From Fomitopsis serialis (lineage: Eukaryota; Basidiomycota; Agaricomycetes; Polyporales; Fomitopsidaceae), in assembly GCF_022376445.1 (NCBI RefSeq), contig NW_025955306.1, positions 1 to 41,989 on the forward strand: 41,989 nt of DNA, given 5' to 3'. Below, one piece after another: positions 33,867-41,989 of this stretch. The notes below the pieces were generated by a model. It ran no database searches, was not told where the DNA came from, and was given only the letters and a program-made list of their open reading frames with translations. The position numbers were made by a program, and so were the translations under genes. Each line of letters starts with the position of its first letter. Position 1 is the first letter of the stretch.

Positions 33867-34740
33867 TCACCGCTCTAGCCGACCTACCGTCATCCGCGGC
33901 GCATCCTGAACGCCCGATGATGTGTCTACATAAGCACCGCGAGTGTCCAGAGACACCTGGCCAAAACTTTCGTCAGCACACGGTGCCTTGAACACAGCGA
34001 AGATCTGGTATTCGATGCTTCCATATAGGTCGTCTAGTTCCACCCCTTGCATAAGCATGATGCGGAATCGACGGGTTCGTCGCGCCAACTTGTCGGAGCT
34101 TGTCTGCTTCTCGGCCTATGTTTCCGTATAGGCTTCCGTACGAGGTTGAATCCCGATCACTCTGGGGGCCGCCTTGAAGTCGCTTGGCTTCCCCGCCATG
34201 CCCAGAGTTCGCGCGACGCAGGTATTCATCCTCGCCTCGCCGCGAAAGACGTGAGGTGACCAACACTCGGAGACTCGGGGCAGACATGTCCTGCCCATCC
34301 GAAGCGGATGGCCGAAAACACCAGCTGCTAATTTTACCGGTCCGCAGCGATTGACCGACATTCAGTCGTGCACGATCATGTGCGTGCGCAAAGAATGCGA
34401 TTGGTCAGGAATATATGCAGCTGCGTGGCCTATACGTAGCCTGATCGCTACCCATCCTGAACGACGCACCTGAAGAGGAACATGGAACGGCGCTTGGACG
34501 CAGCGCATTGGTCAGTCCACCTCGTGATGCTTACTGGTGCTGAGCAGCACGAGAGGTATACTTGCTTCAGGTGACGAGAAACGATCAGCGAGAGGACGGC
34601 ACTTGAATAAGCAGAAGGGCCGCGCAATGTTCCTGGGTCTTCTCTACCCAATCGTCGTTCGAAATGGGATGCCCCGTGATCGTGCCTTGGCATCTGAAGT
34701 TTAAACTGTCGCGTACAGAGAGATCTTGTACAACAAAGGT
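33867..34740 (-). other. unidentified protein-like coding patches
   Basis: Two stretches read like genuine protein on the minus strand. The first, 34740-34603, has exon-like borders (GTAG before, GTGCCG after) and encodes 46 residues including FVVQDLSVRDSLNFRC, GTITGHPISNDDW and EHCAALLLIQ. The second, about 34052-33885, encodes GVELDDLYGSIEYQIF, AVFKAPCADESFGQVSL and DTRGAYVDTSSGVQDA, and is followed by a GTAGGT donor. I could not connect them by consistent splicing nor find a start codon. They may be parts of one diverged or damaged gene just downstream of the pseudouridine synthase. Confidence 0.3.
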
Positions 34741-34872
34741 CTACAGCCTTGGGAGAGTTGCGTACGAATCTGTCCGACTACACGTCAGTTGCGCTTCACT
34801 CGTAAAGGCTCACCGCTCATTCGCTAAGAGCACTCACAGAAAAGGTTCGAGCAGCGTAGTCGCCCGTGATAA

Positions 34873-37184
34873 TCACGACCTATCCCAAGTCCACCCTTTC
34901 GCCGCCCATTCTGGCATTTCGGTCTCGAACGAACCCAAGCTAGTGGTATACCGCAAGGCATGCAAGAAGATGTACAGACGCTCCGGTTTTGGATCAGGGT
35001 GCAGCGGCAAGTAACATTCTGGGCAATATGAAGCTGCATCGACTTCGGCAGGCGCCTCTGCAGTCGGCGCGGGTACCGAGTCCGACAAAGAAGTAGGCAG
35101 CAGGGCGGGCGAGTCTGCTGGTGGACACAATACTGGTGACGGCGGTGGGATGCGGAAAGACTCGAGCTTCGCAAGCGCTTCTTCCACCGTCAGCTGAGGC
35201 GGCTGCTCCTCCACCTGAGGGGCCTCGTTGTCAGCAGCATCAGTGCTGTCATCCTTACCGCTCGGTGCATCCGCACTGTCCTCGTTGGAGATAGGCGTCT
35301 GCGCCGGCCCGCCTCTTTTCCGCCTGTTCTGCGGCGGCAAGGGCACATTGGCGCCGTAGGGCGATAGAGCACCCTTGGCACGGAAGACGACGTCCCGCCA
35401 GCGACTCCAATCTTCGTCTTCGTCCTTCAGAAGCACAGTAGAGAAGGGCGGATGAGTCAACATATGTCTAACATGCTCAGCGCAATGATTGGTACCTTCA
35501 TATTGCGAAGCCTCGTGATGATTCCAACCATATCGGCGGACAGCGGGACGGGCGAACCCATTCCGATATCGTGACCGGTCTCGCGGGGCAGAAGCTTGGG
35601 AGTAGACGTCGGTGCATCAGAAGCCCCGCTGGTACTTTCGACTCCGTGGCCTTCGTCTTGCTCAGCAGTGGTACTTGAGTTGTCAGATGAGGAAGGACGG
35701 GTTTGCTGGGCAGAGAGGTTTTTTGTTAGGAGCTCTGGATTATCGGCGGCAGAAAAGCCAGACTCCTTCGGAGGGGCAGGAGCGGCACGCTCCTCACTAG
35801 GTGTCATATCGACACCTCCCTTGCCTAGTTGCTCGCCCTACGTCCAGGTTTGTCAACGATTTGTACCGTAAGGTCTCCCTGACAACCTACCCAAATTTTG
35901 GTCTCCGAGTATACGGGATCATTAGCGACAGGAAACCCAAGGTACTGAAGATGCACCCGTATTTGGTGGGCTGATGCATGAGTTAGCTCTTAGTACGGGC
36001 TAGCAGTAGTTTAGTACGAACAGCGACCTGTCAGTGGACGACCTGGTATACGAAGATGAGTGTACGTTGACTGTTGGTGGGTACTACTTACAATGCACGA
36101 CGCTTGTGTCAGTGTTTGCGTCATAATGGAGACGTCTGAATATCGTTTTTGCTGGCTATTCATGGCTAGATGATGAACAAATAATTGACTAGGAAACGAC
36201 ATTTATCTGACCTTGCCCTCGGGATGAACGACGTTCAAGCCCATCTGCCTATCGATTGTGAGTAGTGGCTCGCCGCAAGTGACCTCGTTTCTAGAAAAGG
36301 CACATGAATGGGTATACACCAAAGCTAGCCAGACGGCAGCTCACTCTGGGAATTGACCTCTGCAGCGTGCTATGTATTCCTTCTGAACCTTGCCATCCGT
36401 GAACTCTTGTGTCAAGGTTTTTGCTAGTGACGCATTGAGAGGAATGATCATCATCCCAGAAGTGAGTCGGTCCAGCCTGTTGATTGCTACATAAACGGTG
36501 ACGTGAAGATCAACAAACAGCGCTGCGTTCAAAAAATCATTGTACATACTGTAAACTTTCTTCATGCCGAAGTCGTTTTTAAGGATCTCAGCCAAGCTGT
36601 TGCGCATATACCGCCCAGCCGCATGGACCGGCTACAAAGGGCTAGGGTCAGTGTGTTGGCGGGCCCAGAGTCATGATCAAGCTCACTATTGATCCAGGCT
36701 TGTCGATGATGATGAACCCGCGCTCTTCGTCGCGATGCACAATACGGACGGGCGTCGACGTGACCGGTGGCTCATGCCGATGCACTACATTCCTATACGT
36801 GGACGGTGGTCATGTCAGGGCAAAGTACGTTCGCGCACTCCTCTACAACGCACTCTATGCGGTCTCCATTTCTGATAATCGTTCCAGGCTTCGCTATCTT
36901 GCCATTGATCGTGGTGACTCCGGATTCTAGGGCGTATCTCTGACCTTGTCAGAAGACTGATCAAATGAACGAGCAGTAGACGAATTGGAACGCTTGCGTA
37001 CATAGTATTCCATAGAGCGATCACGAAACTCGGTCGATACCATCTCTAGGAGCTCTCGACCCAACCAGCGGCCCTTCGCCATCGTAGTAAATGGGTACCA
37101 GTAAGGCGGTATTTTCTTCAAGCCTGGCCTTTCCGCACGGTGCTGCGTGGTCGCGTCATTACTGATGAGCGGCTCGGACGCCAT
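34873..37184 (-). CDS. RluA-family tRNA pseudouridine synthase (Pus9/Rib2-like)
   Basis: Converts uridine to pseudouridine; fungal relatives modify position 32 of tRNAs. Exons 37184-37002, 36939-36839, 36792-36687, 36631-36550, 36486-36345, 36290-36212, 36155-36092, 36042-36022, 35970-35891, 35831-35496, 35424-34873; 1746 nt, 581 aa. An S4-like start ([28 protein letters not shown]) precedes [18 protein letters not shown] and [19 protein letters not shown]. The catalytic motif is [10 protein letters not shown] with D163; then [32 protein letters not shown] and [10 protein letters not shown]. About 260 C-terminal residues are an acidic insert and a tail with [14 protein letters not shown] and FLHALRY, as in fungal homologues. 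One exon is only 21 nt. All phases are consistent. Confidence 0.9.
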
Positions 37185-37684
37185 GGTGGTTAGGAGGAAG
37201 CGTGCAAGGACGTGGCGGAAAAGCTCGTCGTCCGGAAGCGTAATGAGGGATAGTGTACCCTGGAAGGCCGGGTAGACCGTCTCAGAAGCCAGGACGAAGT
37301 TTGACGAATGTGGTGGGAATCCACTTTGCCCGCAAGTCTGCTCCGTCGTCACAACGAAAAGAGGGTCTTGCAGACCGTGTGTGTAGAACGGATTGAGAGC
37401 AAGTGCGATGAGTCCGCGAAGAACTGAGGCGAAGTCGGACGGTCGTCGATCGAGATCACCGGCTTTCCCAATATGGAAGCAATATGCTACTGAACGCCAT
37501 GTTGTGAGCGCCCGCCCCTTCATTTGCCACACGTTTCTCTATCGCTCAGTTCTTAGCTCTGAGCGAAACCACGACATCCACACGAGACACTGCTTATGTG
37601 CCATCACTGTTGCGAGCAGCCTGCTCAAGCAGTCATGCTACATCTTCGAGGAGAGGGACCTCAAGTATACTCTACTTGTGTGCG

Positions 37685-38849
37685 TCACAAAGGAAAATCT
37701 ACGTGGTCCAAAAGCTCCTCCCACTTGAACTCCGCTGGGGTCTCGTGGAATGCCTGTAATAGCTTCGTTCGCGCGTCCCTCCACCGGGCCACAAGTAAAA
37801 CTTCTGAACCGAGAGACCAAGCATATGGGCATCCTCTTGGCCCAGCATGTAACGCCCGTCGTCGGCACCGTTACCCACAGATGCGCCGGAGGAAGAAGGC
37901 GTGATCTCGCCCCGCATGAGGACAATGCCGTGGGATTGGGCCAAGTCAGTATAGTGCGTGAGAACCAGGTATGGCGTGGCAAAGGTCTGGCGAAGCTTGT
38001 ACTCTTGCAAGGGTGTGAAGAGGACGGTGCTCGTCTGCGGATTGGACGAGGGCTTCGGAGGAGCGAAAGGGTTTGGATTCGCCAAGGGTTCCGGTGGCAC
38101 CCCGTGGAATCCCCATTCCATGAAGTAGAACTCGTACGCGGACTTGTCCGAGGCCGGCACTTCGGTCTCGGGCTTGGGTCGTCGTATGGGCACGACAAAG
38201 CTGGAGTATTTTGAGGCGACATCGATCATCCTGTTGTATTTCGCAACAGGTATGCAGGCGGAGACGAAGCCTCTACCCGTACCTCCGGAACGTGAAGAAT
38301 GATATACATTCCACAGGTCCGAAATATGTTGCGCATTCACCGGGCCCTTCAGAAGTTTGTCAAGCTTGATGATGCTGTCTAGAGGCTAAAGTGCAAGTCG
38401 TCGTGAACATTGTGATTGTTGTGAGATTTTTGGGGCAGACCTTGATGGGCGAGCTGTCCCTACGACCAGGAGAGGGAGCAGCAGATGATGATGACACAGA
38501 TGTCGAAGTACCTGCAGCGCCAGCAAGTTTTGGCTGCTGTCGCTGTGCCTCTAGAGCCAAACTTTGCTTCCGCCTCTCCTTCTCCTGTTCCTTGCGCTCG
38601 TTCAGGAGTTCCTCTACCGATTTACCATGCCTGCGGTATCATGAACAAGAGCACTACAAACTGAAGCGGGTTACCGTACTCTTCCGCACGCTTCTGTAGC
38701 TTTTCGCTGTATTTTGTCCCGTAGTCAACACCACGCGTAGCCTCGCTATTGAGCTGTCGCACGAGAAGCGAAGTCCCACTGACATTGCATCTTGGGAGTG
38801 GTCGCCTGAGCGCGGATGAGGCGAGCGCGGCGCGACAGGAAGACAGCAT
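37685..38849 (-). CDS. ATP11: mitochondrial F1-ATPase assembly factor ATP11
   Basis: Chaperone that binds the free F1 beta subunit before assembly in the matrix. Exons about 38849-38675, 38630-38441, 38385-37685. The start MLSSCRAALASSALRRPLPR is a typical presequence; the ATP11 core includes LDSIIKLDKLLKG, HISDLWNVYH, FVVPIRRP, FYFMEWGFH, YLVLTHYTDLAQSHGIVLMR and LGLSVQKFYLW. Frame is lost right after FYLW at a C3 run (forward G3, 37786-37788). One more base there gives WRDARTKLLQAFHETP, then FKWEELLDHVDFPL and stop at 37685, the expected ending. The first splice junction is also irregular: the 44-nt intron 38674-38631 needs one more base (G) in exon 2, while an in-frame alternative would be a 31-nt intron. 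About 355-359 aa if corrected. Confidence 0.88.
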
Positions 38850-39069
38850 GGTCGTTGGGCAGAGGCACAGAGGACGCCCGTCAGTGTCACGTCCGGCAGC
38901 GTGGAGGACCGTTAGGCGACCACGTGACTGCGTGCAGGGATACGGCCGAAGCGGCGAGGGTTGGTGACTTCAACGCTACTTACCGACCTCCATCCCCGGT
39001 GCGGTCTTCTCTCCTGGCCAGCGAGCAGCAGCTCGCTCGGTCTCCTGAATCCGGCGTACCCCACCCAAC
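38850..39069. promoter_or_regulatory. shared divergent promoter of ATP11 and MDV1
   Basis: Only 220 bp separate the two start codons, which point away from each other, so both promoters and leaders must lie here. Both products act in mitochondria, which would allow joint control. I see no clear TATA box. The element CCACGTGAC (CACGTG E-box) at about 38920-38928 is a possible bHLH site. Confidence 0.55.
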
Positions 39070-41619
39070 ATGGCTTCCTCGAGCAGAGCGCACGAAAAGA
39101 AACGCGAACGACCAGCGCCGGTGGATACCGCCCCCACATCGGTCTCGACCACCAGTAAGCTAGACGTGGTATCCAGAGCAATCATGGCACCGTTCACACA
39201 TAGGAAGCATGACTCGACCAAGGTGCTCGCAGACCGTACGTGTCCATCCCACGTCTCCTTGTCCGTACGCGTGCAGACGGCCTTCACCTGCAGTGGCCCC
39301 CGTCATCATGACCCTCGCATGATCAACGCTGCGACCGTGTCCGGGAAGCCACGCGCATCCGTCGGAGGGTCGAGTGCACGCATGGACTTTGCGACGCTCG
39401 GGCGTGCGCCCATGCAGCTTACGCTCGGCAGGCGGCGGGTCACCTCGCGCGACCTGGCGATTGTCGAAGCCGCGGAGGAGCTCCTGAACGAAGAGGTCCC
39501 GGAGCCGGATGGCGTCGCGCAGAATGTCAGTCTGTTGCGAGGGTTCAACGCGACAATACCTAGCGCAGACAAGAGTCGGGCGCGGCGGAGACAGACACGT
39601 AATGTGGAGACTCCACGGCTGGGCCTCAAGAGGCTAGGGATGAGTGCGCGAGGCTTGTTAGGCGACGAGGAGGATCATGAAGGAGAAAGTGTGGCCAGTG
39701 AGGAGGACATGGTGATGATCGGGAACACGGTGGGACGCGGGCGTAAAAGTAAAGCAAGACGGAGAGGCAGGGAAAGTCTGAGTGCAGGGAAGACGTTCGG
39801 GAGAGATGAGTTGGTACGACAAACGCAGGAGATCGAGCGTGACAAGGAGAACATTCACGTCCGAAGAGTAAGTATCCAACCCTAGCGTCCTTGCATCCTT
39901 GCTGAATTCACCCTTGCAGGCACTCGTGAACAGCGAAATTGCGGAGATAACCCACAAGATCGAGACACTGGACGCGATGCGGGCAAAGCTGGAGCAGGAC
40001 TTGCTAAGGCTACAAGAAGACGAGCTTGAGCTTGATGATGAACGTGAGTTGGCTCGTTGTATCTGTCCTTTGTTGTACTCAGACATGCGCAGTCGAGGGC
40101 GTGAGGGAGAGACTTGAGCTCGAGACAAGTCGCACTCGCGGAGTTCATGCAGATCATGTAGTGCAGAGTTCACGCAGACGGAAAGGTGCGAGGCAGTCCG
40201 AGTTCCGACTCTGCACATTCAGTCTGACATCCCCTGTAGGTCTCACCTTCCTACCCTCAGAACATGACGAGCTGCCACCAGGGGTGGCATTCATGGTTGG
40301 TCGCATATTCCACACCCAAATTCATGCCACTCACGTCATTGCAGACGCTCGAGAGCCACACAACGCCAATCACCGCTCTAGACTTCTCGGAACCGTACGG
40401 CACGCTAGTGACCGCATCGCAAGAGGACTCGCAGCCGCGCGTCTGGGACTTGCTCACGGGCGAGGAAATCGGGCGGCTGCGCGGGCACCAGGGCACGGTG
40501 AAGTGCATGCAAGTCGAGGACCAAGTCTGCCTGACGGGCAGCGAGGACGGGACGGTGCGGGTGTGGGACCTGCGGCGCGTCGACGAGGACGAGACTGGGA
40601 GGGCGAGACGTTCAGCCTAAGCGACGTCGCGGAGGAGGACGAGAGCCATGACGGCGCTGAGTCCCATACGAACGGTGTCCGGTCGGTCTCGAGCAAGCCA
40701 TCGAGCGTGGCGGAGCGCGAGGGACCATGCATCCGGTTGCTGGAGGGCCATACCAAGACCGTGTCTGCACTGTACTTCGAGGATGAGTGCCTTGTCACTG
40801 GTGCGTCTGACAAGACGATGCGGCAGTGGGATCTGAACACGGGCCAATGCGTCATGACCATGGACATCCTCTGGGCAATCTCGCACCCGCTGTGACGACG
40901 CCCGGGAGTGCAATTCCAGCCACTTGTTCGCTGGGGCAGCTGCAGCTGCAGGGACGTTCGCTGTGCCGACACCTCCGTACGCGGATGGGAGCTGGTATGT
41001 ACCAGGACTTCGTCGGCGCCGTGCAGTTCTGGGGCTACGCGCTTGTGAGCGGGAGTGGGGATGGGGCGGTTCGTATGTGGGACAGTGAGTGGCCTATGGC
41101 TATAGCAATCCCGCAGGCCCAGACTGACGATTGATGGCGTAGTGCGGACCGGCCAGCCTCACCGCACGCTCCTAGGCCATACGGGACCGGTTACGTGCTT
41201 GCAGTTCGACGAGCTGCATGTAGTCAGCGGTAGCTTAGACAAGTCCGTTCGCGTAAGCACGTCCCTCGACTGCGCGTCCGCCAGATACTGACTCTCGGAC
41301 ATAGATATGGGATCTGCGTACCGGAGGTATCTTCGAGACGCTCAAGTACGATCATGCTGTCACCGCGCTGCAGTTCGACACGCGCAAGATCGTGGCCGCC
41401 GCGGGCGAGAACGGCGTCAAGGTGCGCACCTCTGCACGCCCTCTGTGCGATGACCCTCGTCCGACTGACTGCACGCTCTAGATTTATAACCGCACGAGCA
41501 TGCAACACTCCTCGCTCAACACGAACGGCCACACAAAACCGGTCGAGCGGTTGCGCTACATGGACCGGTACCTCGTCTCCGGCGCGCGCGACAGCACCGT
41601 CAAGGTCTGGGCTCTATGA
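39070..41619 (+). CDS. MDV1: WD40 mitochondrial division protein (Mdv1/Caf4 type)
   Basis: Adaptor that links Fis1 on the outer mitochondrial membrane to dynamin Dnm1 in fission. Exons 39070-39235, 39294-39867, 39920-40043, 40093-40185, 40240-40295, 40345-41084, 41143-41252, 41305-41421, 41482-41619. The N-terminal part carries [13 protein letters not shown] and [10 protein letters not shown]; a coiled coil follows ([37 protein letters not shown]). WD repeats include [76 protein letters not shown] and [15 protein letters not shown]. Frame breaks occur at short G/C runs: 39312-39314, 40597-40599, 40886-40888, 40933-40936 and around 40987-40995. Adding single bases restores family-like sequence and the phase needed at 41084. 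Read as assembly errors, although a decaying gene cannot be excluded. Confidence 0.85.
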
Positions 41620-41989
41620 CACGTCTTGGCCGTGAATCTTCATGCAGATACGATAGCGGTAGATTCATGACATGCAATACGGACCCCCAGATTTAATTGC
41701 TTTATCAAGTGTAGCATACATACAGCGTATTTCTCGGTCGTCCATGCAATAGAACGTTATATAGGCCCTGGGAAGGCTCTGATATCCTAGCTTCCGCGGT
41801 GTGACATGAGTCGAGCGGGTTACACATGGTTGTGGTATATAGGACATGGCCGTTCAGATCGAATGCTAGCGGTCTTATCTATACGTCGTCATCCTATCGT
41901 TGAATTTCAGGACGGCCGACAGTCAAGCACGACTAAATCAACATTGGTTCACCTAACGTACATCGCTGCTGGCTGCAAGATAGGTTCGT
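41620..41989. other. 3' flank of MDV1, no gene recognised
   Basis: Last 370 bases of the window; AT-richer, with no coding frame that I recognise. Confidence 0.45.

Noticed and set aside
1..41989. Secondary-metabolite cluster, transposon island or CRISPR-like array
   Set aside because: The only P450 is ERG5, the only transporters are MFS and SLC types without a synthase nearby, and no transposase, terminal repeats or regularly spaced repeats were seen.

Overview
The window is nuclear DNA from a filamentous basidiomycete, probably a wood-decay agaricomycete; the order is not resolved. Almost every gene is cut by many 44-70 nt spliceosomal introns, often with CTGAC/CTAAC-like branch sites, and the proteins are typically fungal (CYP61/ERG5, Mdv1, ATP11, GH16, GYF). 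I rebuilt gene models by joining exons whose phases agree and whose products match known families; exon lists are given for each gene.

Layout. 0-2 kb: C-terminal remnant of an MFS transporter (+) running into a pyrimidine-rich low-complexity tract. 2.1-3.6 kb: 11-exon mitochondrial dicarboxylate carrier (-) with 8-nt and 15-nt microexons. 5.0-6.6 kb: secreted GH16 glucanase (+). 7.1-9.5 kb: SprT/GCNA-type zinc metalloprotease (+) with SUMO-interacting motifs. 9.9-10.6 kb: intron-containing tRNA-Lys(CUU) (-) and ribosomal protein uS14/Rps29 (+), head to head. 11.1-12.7 kb: second GH16 paralogue (-), converging on the first. 14.0-14.5 kb: small secreted 10-cysteine protein (+). 14.9-17.3 kb: acetyl-CoA transporter, SLC33 type (+, 14 exons). 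17.6-21.7 kb: GYF-domain protein (+). 21.9-23.5 kb: coiled-coil and acidic protein, perhaps Mediator-like (-). 24.0-27.2 kb: single-pass membrane protein with a long Pro/Ser-rich tail (-). 28.6-29.1 kb: LEA-like, probably mitochondrial protein (+). 29.4-31.1 kb: ERG5/CYP61 sterol C-22 desaturase (-). 33.1-34.7 kb: unidentified coding patches (-). 34.9-37.2 kb: RluA-family pseudouridine synthase (-). 37.7-38.8 kb: ATP11 F1-ATPase assembly factor (-). 39.1-41.6 kb: Mdv1-type WD40 mitochondrial division protein (+), divergent from ATP11.

The genes are mostly housekeeping and do not form a biosynthetic cluster or mobile island. Three themes run through the window. Mitochondrial functions recur: carrier, ATP11, Mdv1 and perhaps the LEA-like protein. 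There are three probable GC-AG introns. Several otherwise well-conserved genes (GYF, membrane protein, 3' part of ATP11, MDV1) lose frame by a single base within short G or C runs, while their downstream splice phases still fit. That pattern looks more like consensus errors in the assembly than gene decay. I found no CRISPR array, transposase or convincing novel system.
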